DNA of 64,000 bases from Variovorax paradoxus (GTDB lineage Bacteria > Pseudomonadota > Gammaproteobacteria > Burkholderiales > Burkholderiaceae_C): contig NZ_CP102931.1 of NCBI RefSeq assembly GCF_024734665.1, positions 370,001 to 434,000 on the forward strand, written 5' to 3'. The translations under genes were made by a program, and so were the position numbers. Positions 12,408 to 20,837 of the stretch are shown here, piece after piece. How positions within the stretch are numbered: position 1 is the first letter of the stretch; every line of letters begins with the position of its first letter. Under the pieces are notes generated by a model. It was not told where the DNA came from. It made no database searches and saw only the letters and a list, made by a program, of their open reading frames with translations.

Positions 12408-13790
12408 TCAGGCCGCTGGCGCAGCCTTCACCGGCCAGTCGCGCAGCTTGCCCGGGTTCAGCAGGCCCATCGGATCGAAGCGTTTCTTCACCGCGATGAC
12501 TTCGGGCGGCAACGGTCCGCCGGCCTTGCCGTCTTCCACGATGTTCACGTGCGGGTTGTTGATGTGCACGTCGTGCTCGCGATGGATGCGGATGATCTCG
12601 TTCAGCCGCTCCTCGGTGCTGAAGCGCACCAGCTGCAGCCCGCTGCAGGTCATGAGCCCCGCCACGTTGCGCAGGAACTCGATGTGCATCATCACCTCGC
12701 CGCCCAGCAGCCTTTCCATCTCGATGACCTGTTCGACGTGCTTGCCGGGGATGAACCCGCTCTGCAGGTAGGTCAGCGTCGGGTCGATCTTCAGCGCGTG
12801 CAGCGTTGTGTGGTTCCAGGTGAACTCCATCAGCGTGCGGTTGCTCTTCTGCACCTCGTCCGCCGTCTTGCGGTAGCTCACGGTGCCGCCGTGCGCTTCC
12901 ACCAGCAGCATCATCGCGGGCTCGTTCGATTCGGCCACCAGCGACAGCACCGTGTGGCAGCCCTTCGGCAGGTGCGCGGCCAGCTGCGCGAGGTGATCGG
13001 AGATCGGCGCGGCAAAGAACGAGATGCCGCGCTTGATGATGCCCGGCGCATGCGCCAGTTTGTCCGCGAAGTTCAGCGCGCTCTCGAAGTCGTCGAAAGT
13101 CACCAGCGTTTCGAGCCACGGATGTGCGGGCGCCAGCGCGATCTCCAGCTCCAGCACGAGGCCGTTGGTACCCCACAGGTGGTGCATGCGCATCGCCTCG
13201 GCGCCGCGCAGCTCGATCACCTGCGGCTCGGCCTCGATGGTCATCGCGCGAATGCCGAGCACATTGCCGGGCGCGCCCAGCGGCCCATAGTTGATCGAGC
13301 CCACGCCGCCGAAGCCGCCGCCGAACAGGCCGCCCAGCGTCGCACTGCGGTAGGTCGAGGGCACGCAGCGCATCTCCTGCCCCGTGGGCTTCGTCTGCTT
13401 TTCCAGTTCGCCCAGGCGGATGCCGGCCTGCGCGCGCGCCACGCCGGGCCGCACCCACAGGCAGGTGTTGTAGCCCGTCATGTCGAGCACCACGCCACCG
13501 GCCAGCGGCGTGGTCTGGCCGTAGTTGCCGGTGCCGCTGCCGCGGATGGTGATCGGCACGCAGCGGCGCGCGCAGGCGCCGACCACCGCGCGAATCTCTT
13601 CCTCGGTGCGCGGGCGCACGACCACGTCGGCGCGCTTGTCTTTCAGCTGGCGCGTGAGCACGGGGCTGAACCACGAGAAGTCTTGCGAGAGCCGCGTGAC
13701 GCGGCTTTCATCGGTGATCCAGTCGAGATCGGGCAGTTCGAGCAGCAACTGCTCGATGGCGCTGTCGAGCGTGAGGGTGGGAGCATTCAT
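12408..13790 (-). CDS. FAD-linked oxidase (VAO/GlcD-type)
   Basis: 460-aa flavoprotein of the vanillyl-alcohol-oxidase/GlcD superfamily. The N-terminal FAD_binding_4 domain (about residues 45-200) has the ADVVVRPRTEEEIRAVV entry strand and the TIRGSGTGNYGQ pyrophosphate-binding loop. The C-terminal end RFDPMGLLNPGKLRD is typical for the family. A TTG at 13796 is possible, but ATG 13790 (MNAPTLTL) is preferred. It begins 9 nt after the permease stop and is the last gene of the seven-gene operon. The substrate is unknown. Confidence 0.87.
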   Translation of the reverse strand: MNAPTLTLDSAIEQLLLELPDLDWITDESRVTRLSQDFSWFSPVLTRQLKDKRADVVVRPRTEEEIRAVVGACARRCVPITIRGSGTGNYGQTTPLAGGVVLDMTGYNTCLWVRPGVARAQAGIRLGELEKQTKPTGQEMRCVPSTYRSATLGGLFGGGFGGVGSINYGPLGAPGNVLGIRAMTIEAEPQVIELRGAEAMRMHHLWGTNGLVLELEIALAPAHPWLETLVTFDDFESALNFADKLAHAPGIIKRGISFFAAPISDHLAQLAAHLPKGCHTVLSLVAESNEPAMMLLVEAHGGTVSYRKTADEVQKSNRTLMEFTWNHTTLHALKIDPTLTYLQSGFIPGKHVEQVIEMERLLGGEVMMHIEFLRNVAGLMTCSGLQLVRFSTEERLNEIIRIHREHDVHINNPHVNIVEDGKAGGPLPPEVIAVKKRFDPMGLLNPGKLRDWPVKAAPAA

Positions 13791-13799
13791 GGTCAAGGT

Positions 13800-14612
13800 T
13801 CAATCCTGGGAAAGTTCGCTCGCATGCCACGAGCCCAGCGCCAGCTTGGTCAGCCAGGCCATCAGCACGAAGAGCGCAACACCGGTCAGAGAGATCAGCA
13901 GCAGGGCCGCGAACATGCGCGGAATGTTCAGCTGGAAGCCCGCCTGCAAAATCTGGTACGCCAGCCCCGCGCCCGAGCCACCCGTGCCGGCAACGAACTC
14001 CGCCACCACCGCACCAATCAGCGCGAGGCCGCTTGAGATGCGCAGTCCACCGAAGAAGTACGGCAGCGCGCTAGGAATGCGCAAGCGCACCAGCTGCTGC
14101 CAGCGCGTCGCGCGGTTCAGCTTGAAGTAGCTCTGCAGGTCGGGATCGATGCTGCGCAGGCCGAGCGTGGTGTTGCTGATGATCGGGAACAGCGCCACCA
14201 GCGCCGCGCACACCGTCATGGCCGCCACCGGGTTCTTCACCCAGATGATGATCAGCGGTGCCACCGCCACGATGGGCGTGACCTGCAGCAGAACCGCGTA
14301 CGGAAAGAGCGCGGTCTCGATGCGCTTGCTCTGCACGAACAGGAACGAGATCAGCACCCCCGCCACCGTGGCCAGCAGGAACGACAGCACCGTGATCTTC
14401 AGCGTGACCAGCAGCGCATTGCCCAGCGGCGCCCAGTCGGTCACCAGCGTCTGCATCATCAGATAGGGCGAGGGCACCAGGTAGGGCGGCAGCTCCATCG
14501 CCACCACCATCCATTGCCACAGCGCGACCAGCACCACGCCGATCAACACCGGGTAGAGCACGCGCTGCACGCGCGGCTGGTTCAGCAGGGGCGTTGCTTT
14601 CGCTTTCGTCAT
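13800..14612 (-). CDS. ABC transporter permease
   Basis: 270-aa inner-membrane permease of the SsuC/TauC (BPD_transp_1) type, with about six hydrophobic segments. The cytoplasmic EAA-like loop reads LALIGAVVAEFVAGTGGSG at about residues 200-218. The frame is open far upstream inside the ATPase gene; the start is set at ATG 14612 because it overlaps the ATPase stop as ATGA. With the ATPase and the NMT1-like binding protein it forms a complete importer. Confidence 0.92.
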   Translation of the reverse strand: MTKAKATPLLNQPRVQRVLYPVLIGVVLVALWQWMVVAMELPPYLVPSPYLMMQTLVTDWAPLGNALLVTLKITVLSFLLATVAGVLISFLFVQSKRIETALFPYAVLLQVTPIVAVAPLIIIWVKNPVAAMTVCAALVALFPIISNTTLGLRSIDPDLQSYFKLNRATRWQQLVRLRIPSALPYFFGGLRISSGLALIGAVVAEFVAGTGGSGAGLAYQILQAGFQLNIPRMFAALLLISLTGVALFVLMAWLTKLALGSWHASELSQD

Positions 14613-15439
14613 CGCGCGGGCTCCTCGTCGGCGCTGCTGGCGCGCAGCAGGCTGTCCTGCAGCCGCTTGGCGTAGCGCGCGAACTCGGGCGTCACCATGA
14701 AGTCGGCGCTGCGCGGATAAGGTTCGTCGATGTGGAACTCTTCCACCACGCGGCCCGGCCGCGCGGCCATCATCACCACGCGGCTCGACAGGAACACCGC
14801 CTCGTGAATCGAGTGCGTCACGAAGATCACCGTGAGCTTCTTCTTGCGCCACAGCTCCAGCAGATCGGCATCGAGCTTGTGGCGCGTGATTTCGTCGAGC
14901 GCGCCGAAAGGCTCGTCCATCAACAGCAGGTCGGGCTGCGTGACGAGGCCGCGCGCAATCGACACGCGCATCTGCATGCCGCCAGAGAGCGCGCGCGGCA
15001 GCGCATCGGCAAACTTCTCGAGCCCCACCAGCGCAAGCGATTCCATCACCCGCGCATCGGCCTCCTTGCGCGGCACGCCGGCCAGGTCAAGCGGCAGGCG
15101 CACGTTGGTCCGCACGCTGGCCCAAGGCATCAGCGTGGGCGACTGGAACACGAACGACAGCTTGTGCGGGCAATCGTGAAGCTGCGCCACGGGCCTGCGC
15201 CACACCAGCAGCCTGCCGTCGCTGGGTTCGAGCATGCCCGCCACCATCTTCAGCAGCGTGCTCTTGCCGCAGCCCGAGGGGCCCAGCAGCGTGACGAATT
15301 CGCCCTCGGCGATCGACAGGTCCACCGGCAGCAACGCCTGCGTGCCGTTGGGGTAGGTCTTCTCGGCCGAGAGCACTTCCACCGCGGGCACGGCAGGCGC
15401 CGTTGGCGGCGCGAGGGTGTGAGGTTCGATGCGATTCAT
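14609..15439 (-). CDS. ABC transporter ATP-binding protein
   Basis: 276-aa ATPase of the nitrate/sulfonate/taurine importer subfamily. It has Walker A GPSGCGKSTLLK, the signature ALSGGMQMRVSIARG, Walker B LLLMDEPFGALDE and the H-loop IFVTHSIHEAV. It overlaps the permease by 4 nt and follows the binding-protein gene by 16 nt. Function is uptake of the operon's unknown substrate. Confidence 0.95.
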   Translation of the reverse strand: MNRIEPHTLAPPTAPAVPAVEVLSAEKTYPNGTQALLPVDLSIAEGEFVTLLGPSGCGKSTLLKMVAGMLEPSDGRLLVWRRPVAQLHDCPHKLSFVFQSPTLMPWASVRTNVRLPLDLAGVPRKEADARVMESLALVGLEKFADALPRALSGGMQMRVSIARGLVTQPDLLLMDEPFGALDEITRHKLDADLLELWRKKKLTVIFVTHSIHEAVFLSSRVVMMAARPGRVVEEFHIDEPYPRSADFMVTPEFARYAKRLQDSLLRASSADEEPAR

Positions 15440-15455
15440 GAAAGGCTGAGGCTCG

Positions 15456-16439
15456 TCAGGGCAGGACTTTGGCGTCTTTCACGAACTCGGTCGTGTAGGT
15501 CTTGGCGAGCTCCACCTTGGCCGGGTCGAGCAGCTTCGCGGTCACGAGGAAGTCGTAGCTTGCCTTGGAGCGTGCATCCGTCATCACGCCGATGCCGAGC
15601 TTGGCCGCGTCGCCGCCGGTGACCATGCCCATCTCCTTGAGCTTGGCCACGCTGTAGGCCAGCTGGTCGTCGGTCATGTTGGGGTTGTCTTTCTTGATGA
15701 GCGCGTTGGCGGGCGCCGGGTCGGCGAGGTAGCTCTTCCAGCCCTCGGCCGAGGCCTTCACGAACGCGGCGACCTGCTTGCTGCGCTCCTTCACCGTCTT
15801 CTCCATGCACGACACGGTGGTCGCGTACGCGGGGAAGCCGTGGTCGCTGAACATCAGCACCGTGCTCTTCACGCCTGCCTTCTGGATGGCGTAGGGCTCG
15901 GAGGTCAGGTAGCCCTGCTGCGCGGTGTTCTTGTCCGCCACGAAGGGCTGGATGTTGAAGGTGTAGGGGCGCGTTTGTTCGTCGGTGAAGCCGAACTTGG
16001 CCTTCAGCCACGGCCAGTAGCCGCGCTGGGCCTGCGCACCGATGAGCAGCGTCTTGCCCTTCAGGTCCTCGAACTTCTTCACGTCGTCGTGCGCGATCAG
16101 CACCTGCGGATCTTTCTGGAAGAAGGCCGCCACGTTGACCACCGGCACGCCGCCTTCGCGCACCTGCATCATCTGGATGTCGCTCGAACCCATGATGCAG
16201 TCGGCCTGCCCGGCAGCCATCATTTGCGTGATGTTGACCTGCGGTCCGCCCATCTTGATGGTCACGTCGAGGCCGTACTTCTTGTAGATGCCCTGCGCCA
16301 CTGCCTGGTAGAAGCCGCCGTGCTCGGCCTGCGCGTACCAGTTGGTCATGTAGGTGAACTTGTCCTCGGCCTGCGCGGGCGCGGCGGCGAGGAAGGCGAT
16401 GGCGGCGGCGCCGGCCAGGGACAGTGCGAAGGAGCGCAT
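15456..16439 (-). CDS. NMT1/THI5-like ABC transporter substrate-binding protein
   Basis: 327-aa periplasmic binding protein. A Sec signal peptide is seen (residues 1-24, cut after APAQA). The mature part opens with KFTYMTNWYAQAEHGGFYQA, the pattern of NMT1/THI5-like proteins that bind hydroxymethylpyrimidine-like or other heterocyclic and amide ligands. Length is typical. It is fourth in the operon, just before its ATPase. The family suggests a nitrogen heterocycle or ureide as ligand; the exact ligand is not readable. Confidence 0.9.
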   Translation of the reverse strand: MRSFALSLAGAAAIAFLAAAPAQAEDKFTYMTNWYAQAEHGGFYQAVAQGIYKKYGLDVTIKMGGPQVNITQMMAAGQADCIMGSSDIQMMQVREGGVPVVNVAAFFQKDPQVLIAHDDVKKFEDLKGKTLLIGAQAQRGYWPWLKAKFGFTDEQTRPYTFNIQPFVADKNTAQQGYLTSEPYAIQKAGVKSTVLMFSDHGFPAYATTVSCMEKTVKERSKQVAAFVKASAEGWKSYLADPAPANALIKKDNPNMTDDQLAYSVAKLKEMGMVTGGDAAKLGIGVMTDARSKASYDFLVTAKLLDPAKVELAKTYTTEFVKDAKVLP

Positions 16440-16514
16440 GGGAGACCTCTCGTAGGCTGGGTGAAGTGAAGAAAAGGCGAAGTAGTCGATGCAAGAAGCA
16501 GGCTCAGGCCCATC

Positions 16515-17378
16515 TCAGGCCGGTTCGAAGCTCTGCTGGATGAAGCCCTGCTGATGGCCGCGCTCCCAGGTGGCTTCTTCGCGCACGACCCAGCGCAGCG
16601 CGTAAAGCTCGGTCAGTGCCTGCACCCAGCTGTCGGAGAGCGTGTCGAGAATGGCTTCGCCCTGTTCGCGCGTGGCCGTGGTCGGGTCGCCGATCACGCC
16701 GCTGGGGCCGAAGTCGCGCGCGGTCCATGCGCAGGCCGGGCGGCCATCGGCCGACAGCAGCTTGATCGGGAAGGGCGGCGGAAAGTTGGCGACCGCGCGC
16801 TCCATGTGCACCGTGTCGGGCGCGAGCGCGAGCATCAGCGCGGTTTCTGAATGGCCGGCGTGCATCGCGAGCTTTTTCTCCTGCTCGCTCACCTGTTTGC
16901 TCGCAGCGCTCGGCAGGCGCGACACGCCATGCGGCACCACCACGAAGTCGCCGTGGCGCAGGCGCAGTTCGCGCGCCGCCATTTCCAGCACCTGTGGCTG
17001 GCCACCGTGGCCGTTGGCGAACAGCAGCTTGCGAAAGCCCGAGCGATACACCGACTCGCCGATCTCGATCACCGTCGACAGCAGCGTGGTGCCCGTGAGC
17101 GTCATGGTGCCGGGAAAGTGCAGATGCTCTTCCGACTTGCCATACGTGATGGTCGGCAGCGCGAAGGCGCGCACCTCGGCGGGCAGCTTTTCCAGTGCCT
17201 TGCCCATCACGCCCGAGCAGATCACGCTGTCGACCGAGCACGGCAGGTGCGGCCCGTGCTGCTCGATGGCGCCGCAGGGCAGCACGATGACGGTGTTCTC
17301 GCGGTCGGGCAGCGCGGCGATTTCGGTCCAGCTCAGGTAGGGCAGGAAGCGGTGGGGCGGGATGTAGCCGTGGAGCAT
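16515..17378 (-). CDS. Creatininase family amidohydrolase
   Basis: 287-aa metal-dependent amidohydrolase of the creatininase family, whose members open cyclic or formyl amides. The metal/catalytic motifs are present: CGAIEQHGPHLP near residue 35, the acidic SEEHLHFPGT segment near 100 and FANGHGGQ near 135. Start ATG 17378 is favoured by AAGGA 8-9 nt upstream; upstream extension would run into the neighbouring amidohydrolase. It is third in the operon, between the cytosine-deaminase-like gene and the transporter. Confidence 0.9.
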   Translation of the reverse strand: MLHGYIPPHRFLPYLSWTEIAALPDRENTVIVLPCGAIEQHGPHLPCSVDSVICSGVMGKALEKLPAEVRAFALPTITYGKSEEHLHFPGTMTLTGTTLLSTVIEIGESVYRSGFRKLLFANGHGGQPQVLEMAARELRLRHGDFVVVPHGVSRLPSAASKQVSEQEKKLAMHAGHSETALMLALAPDTVHMERAVANFPPPFPIKLLSADGRPACAWTARDFGPSGVIGDPTTATREQGEAILDTLSDSWVQALTELYALRWVVREEATWERGHQQGFIQQSFEPA

Positions 17379-17401
17379 GGGAATCCTTGTGCGTTCGTTC
17401 G

Positions 17402-18670
17402 TTACCGGGGAAGGAAGGGCGTTGCGTCGCCGTGCGTCACGCGGCCATCGCGCAGCACCACGCGGGTGGCGGTGCGCGAGGGCCAGCCATGGCGGTCGGC
17501 CTGCGTGAACAGCACCAGGTCGGCGGCACGGCCGACCAGCGTGGGCGTGGCGGGCGTGGGTGCGCGCTGCAGCCAGTCGCCGCGGCACAGTGCCTGCGAC
17601 CAGGTGTCGAAGGGCTCGTCGAGCTGCGCCACCAGCGCGGCCGTGCCCAGCGCTTCCACGGGGTCGAAGCTGCCGAGCCGGCAGAAGGGGTCTTGCACGT
17701 TGTCGCTGGCAAACAGCAGCGGAATGCCGCGCTCGCGGGCTTCCTTCACCAGCGTGATGCCGCGCTGGCGCGGCGTGCGGCCAGTGACGGCGTCCTGCAG
17801 CAGCAGGTTGGTGGCGGGCAGCGAGACAACCGTGATCGGCGCGCGCGCCACCGCATCGAGCGTGGCGAAGGCCTGCGCCTCGGGCTGGGCGGCGAGCGCG
17901 CAGATGTGTCCGCAGACCACGCGGCCTTCGTAGCCGATCTCGCGCAGGATGCGCGCCGTGGTCTGCAGGCCGACCGCCGAGGAGTTGAGTTCTTCGTCGA
18001 CGTGCAGATCGATGTCGAGGTCACAGGTCTGCGCCGACACCAGCAGGTTGCGCAGCGCGTTCTCGCTCCAGTTGGTGGAGTGCACGAAGCCGCCGAGCAG
18101 CGCGTGCGGCCCGGTAGCTTTCACCTGTTTCGCGAGCCGCATCGCCTGCGCGGCGTCTTCGAACAGCGGCAGCTTGATGAGGCTCACCTGTTCGAGCCGC
18201 ACCCTGCCGGCCCATTCCTGCGCCAGTTCGGCCATCACGGGCCAGGCCATCGGCACCGAGTCGGGCTCCCACCAGTCGACATGCGTGCGCAGGTGCGTGG
18301 TGCCGCATTCCCAGGCCCATTGCAGGCCGCGCGAGGCGCGCTCGCGCACGTCGTCGGGCGTCCAGTGCACGCGGTCGGCCAGCATCGCGTCGATGGCGCC
18401 GAGCAGGCCGGGCTGCACCTGTTTCATGCGCGGCAGGGTGAAAGCCTTGTCGAGATGGGTGTGGGCGTCGACGAAGCCGGGCAGGGCCAGCGTGCCGGCG
18501 AGGTTCCAGGCCGACGGCGGCGCTGCGGCTGTGGCGGGTTGCACCGATTGCACGCGGCCGGCTTCGAGCGCAATGCACGCCAGCACGGGCACGCCGTCGC
18601 GCAACGGCCAGTCCGTGGGCAGCAGCCAGCGTGGCAGCCGCACGTTGTCGAGGAGCGAGGGCGCGTTCAT
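17402..18670 (-). CDS. Cytosine deaminase-like amidohydrolase
   Basis: 422-aa TIM-barrel amidohydrolase. Metal ligands are VDAHTHLDK (about residues 66-74), DLHVDEELN (about 219-227), a VCGHICA His (about 252) and the DN of ASDNVQDPF (about 316). The HLDK and HVDE spelling is that of the cytosine deaminase/isopropylammelide hydrolase branch acting on heterocyclic or cyclic amide nitrogen compounds. Start ATG 18670 overlaps the upstream reductase stop as ATGA. Role: deamination or ring opening in the operon's pathway (inferred). Confidence 0.87.
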   Translation of the reverse strand: MNAPSLLDNVRLPRWLLPTDWPLRDGVPVLACIALEAGRVQSVQPATAAAPPSAWNLAGTLALPGFVDAHTHLDKAFTLPRMKQVQPGLLGAIDAMLADRVHWTPDDVRERASRGLQWAWECGTTHLRTHVDWWEPDSVPMAWPVMAELAQEWAGRVRLEQVSLIKLPLFEDAAQAMRLAKQVKATGPHALLGGFVHSTNWSENALRNLLVSAQTCDLDIDLHVDEELNSSAVGLQTTARILREIGYEGRVVCGHICALAAQPEAQAFATLDAVARAPITVVSLPATNLLLQDAVTGRTPRQRGITLVKEARERGIPLLFASDNVQDPFCRLGSFDPVEALGTAALVAQLDEPFDTWSQALCRGDWLQRAPTPATPTLVGRAADLVLFTQADRHGWPSRTATRVVLRDGRVTHGDATPFLPR

Positions 18671-19254
18671 GCGAAACGCGCCATGGCTTGCCCCACGCGC
18701 GCCATGAAGCGCTTGAGCTGGAGCTCGGTCGCGATGTTCATGTGGTAGTGGGCGTGGTAGTCCACCTTCGCGCGTTGTCCGGTCAGCCGCTTCATGTACC
18801 GCGTGACGATCTTGCGCGGCGGATCGCCCATGTACATCGCCATCCAGCGCGGCCGGCCGTAGGTGACGACAGCGCTGATGCGTTTGATGTGCGTGAGCAT
18901 CGGCTTCACGTTTGCCGGGTCGCTGATGTCGAAGGCCACGCCCGGCATGAAGAGCCGGTCGAAGTAGCCCTTGAGCATCGCCGGCAGGCCGAAGCACCAG
19001 GTCGGAAAGCAGAAAACGATGCCCTCGGCCCATTGCAGCCGATCCACGTAAGGCTTCAGCGGGAGTTGGTTGGCCGGCACGTCGTGGTAGCCCAGCCGCT
19101 CCTCGCGCGACAGCACCGGGTTGAAGCCCTCGGCGTAAAGGTCGCAGTCGTCCACCTCGTGCCCGGCGGCGCGCAGGTTCTTCAGCACCTCCTGGTGCAG
19201 GGCGGCGTGGAAGCTGGTTTCGACCGGGTGGCAGTAGACGACGAGCACGCGCAT
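18667..19254 (-). CDS. NAD(P)H dehydrogenase (quinone)-like flavodoxin-fold reductase
   Basis: 195-aa flavodoxin-fold FMN reductase of the MdaB/KefF/NQO group. It opens with RVLVVYCHPVETSFHAAL, the phosphate-binding loop of this family, and has the FCFPTWCFGLPAMLKGYFDR block at about residues 88-107 lining the flavin. It is the first gene of the operon; its promoter should lie in 19255-19582. It could supply reduced flavin or recycle a quinoid intermediate in the pathway. Confidence 0.88.
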   Translation of the reverse strand: MRVLVVYCHPVETSFHAALHQEVLKNLRAAGHEVDDCDLYAEGFNPVLSREERLGYHDVPANQLPLKPYVDRLQWAEGIVFCFPTWCFGLPAMLKGYFDRLFMPGVAFDISDPANVKPMLTHIKRISAVVTYGRPRWMAMYMGDPPRKIVTRYMKRLTGQRAKVDYHAHYHMNIATELQLKRFMARVGQAMARFA

Positions 19255-19582
19255 GGTGTGTTTGACCGCTTAATCAGAGCAAGTGGTCAGGTTATGCAAG
19301 CGACGTGCCAGTGCGGGTGCACCGGTTTGGGGAGGCGTGGTGGGCGGGCGACGCGACGCCTGGAAAACCCGCGCTAGCGGGCCTGAATTTCGTAACAAAA
19401 GTCACGGAAGTCTGCAAAAACGCAACGAGAAGAGCACAGCTCCTACGCTTTACGTAACACTCTCACACCCTTTCTTCTAATTGTTAACTAAAATTCACAC
19501 TTCCAAGGTTGTGAACTTTGGACTTCATTTCCCGTTCGATTCACCAAGAGTTCCGTCTTACTTACATCTGTAGGCATTCCTC
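19255..19582. other. Divergent intergenic region, reductase operon / pilus operon
   Basis: 328 nt without a gene. It is AT-rich in its right half (19380-19582) compared with the flanks. It must hold the promoters of both divergent operons; a TAAAAT at 19489-19494 is a possible -10 for the pilin gene, without a convincing -35. The last 80 nt would be the pilin leader. Confidence 0.6.
19494..19515. promoter_or_regulatory. Inverted repeat in the pilus promoter region
   Basis: TTCACA at 19494-19499 and TGTGAA at 19510-19515 form a 6-bp inverted repeat with a 10-nt spacer, about 70 nt before the pilin ATG. A regulator site is possible; no regulator gene is adjacent. Confidence 0.3.
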
Positions 19583-20089
19583 ATGAAAAAACCTTCCCTT
19601 ATCGTTGCCGCCGTCCTTGCAGCCATGGCCACCAGCGCGGCGGTAGCCGCAACGGCCACCTCCACGTTTCAGGTCCTCATTACCGTGACCAAGGCCTGCT
19701 CGGTCACGGCAGGTGCGGCATCGAACATCGATTTCGGCTCGGTCGCTTCCACCGCCACCGCTCTGTCCGCCAGCAACAACATCAGTGTGACCTGCTCCAA
19801 GTCGACGCCCTACAACATCGGCCTGCTGCCCTCGAACAACAACACCACTGGCGCCGGCGTGATGAGCCCCGTCGTGGCGGGCCCTGACACCATCGCCTAC
19901 CAACTGCGCTCGGTGAGCGCCACCGGTCCGATCTGGGGCAACACCGCCACGCCCGTCGCGGTCGGCAATGGCGTGGCCGGCACCGGCACCGGCGCGGCTC
20001 AGACGATCCCCGTGTGGGCCACGGTCGCGAGCGTCAACGTGACGCCTGGCGCCTACCTCGACACCGTGACCGTCCAGGTCAACTACTGA
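19583..20089 (+). CDS. Spore coat U (Csu-type) major pilin subunit
   Basis: 168-aa secreted pilin of the archaic chaperone-usher type (SCPU domain). Signal peptide at residues 1-23 (AAVA). The mature N-terminus has an alternating hydrophobic strand, TFQVLITV, fit for donor-strand exchange, then Cys36 paired with Cys71. The C-terminus TVTVQVNY is the chaperone-bound strand with a terminal Tyr. It is the first gene of the pilin-chaperone-usher-adhesin operon and the likely main shaft subunit. Confidence 0.92.
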   Translation: MKKPSLIVAAVLAAMATSAAVAATATSTFQVLITVTKACSVTAGAASNIDFGSVASTATALSASNNISVTCSKSTPYNIGLLPSNNNTTGAGVMSPVVAGPDTIAYQLRSVSATGPIWGNTATPVAVGNGVAGTGTGAAQTIPVWATVASVNVTPGAYLDTVTVQVNY

Positions 20090-20093
20090 TCGA

Positions 20094-20837
20094 TTGCCTG
20101 GGTTGCCCGTGCACCGCTTGCTTCGCTACACCTTTGCCCTCGCGTTTGCCCTGGCTCACGCGGTCGCTTCGGCGAGCGGGCTGCAGGTTTCTCCGGTCAC
20201 GCTGACGCTTCAGGCCACGCAGAACGCCGATGGTCTCTGGCTCAGCAATACCGGTGACGACGTGGTGCACGCCCAGGTGCGGGTCTATCAGTGGTCGCAG
20301 GAGAACGGAGCCGAAAAGCTGACGCCCTCGCGCGAACTCCTCGTGAGCCCGCCGATGGTGCAGCTGGCCCCGTCCGAGCGACAGCTGATCCGCGTCATCC
20401 GCACCGGCGTTCCTGCCGGCGCGGCCGAGAACTCGTACCGGGTCATCATCGATGAGCTGCCGGTCGAGATGAAGGAAAAGAAGGGCCTGCAGCTCGTGCT
20501 GCGCTATTCGGTGCCCATCTTCATCGCCGCCGCTGGCGCGCAACCGACCGCGCCCCAACTCGCTTGGTCGCTGCGCCGCGAAGGCAGCCAGGCGGTGCTC
20601 GAAGTCGCCAACGGCGGCGGGATGCACGCCCAGCTTGCCGATCTGGATTTTGTCGATACCGCCGGCCGGCGCACCGCAGTGCATGCCGGCTTGATGGGCT
20701 ACGTCCTGCCGGGTGCGAGCATGCGTTGGCCCTTGAAGACACCCGCGGAAGCCTTTGCTGGCGGCGGCGTTCTGGAAACGAAGATCAATGGCAACGCGAC
20801 GCAGGAAAAAATCCCGCCGCTTCAACGCGTCCGCTGA
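20094..20837 (+). CDS. Fimbrial periplasmic chaperone (CsuC-like)
   Basis: 247-aa PapD-type chaperone with two Ig-like domains. After a signal peptide (to about residue 28) the first domain starts LQVSPVTLTLQ and runs to about 150 (LRYSVPIFI, the G1 strand); the second follows to the end. It starts at TTG 20094, or at GTG 20109 (VHRLLRYTF), which has a better-placed GGG. It keeps pilin subunits assembly-ready in the periplasm. The gap from the pilin gene is 4 nt, and the usher reading frame starts inside its 3' end. Confidence 0.92.
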   Translation: MPGLPVHRLLRYTFALAFALAHAVASASGLQVSPVTLTLQATQNADGLWLSNTGDDVVHAQVRVYQWSQENGAEKLTPSRELLVSPPMVQLAPSERQLIRVIRTGVPAGAAENSYRVIIDELPVEMKEKKGLQLVLRYSVPIFIAAAGAQPTAPQLAWSLRREGSQAVLEVANGGGMHAQLADLDFVDTAGRRTAVHAGLMGYVLPGASMRWPLKTPAEAFAGGGVLETKINGNATQEKIPPLQRVR

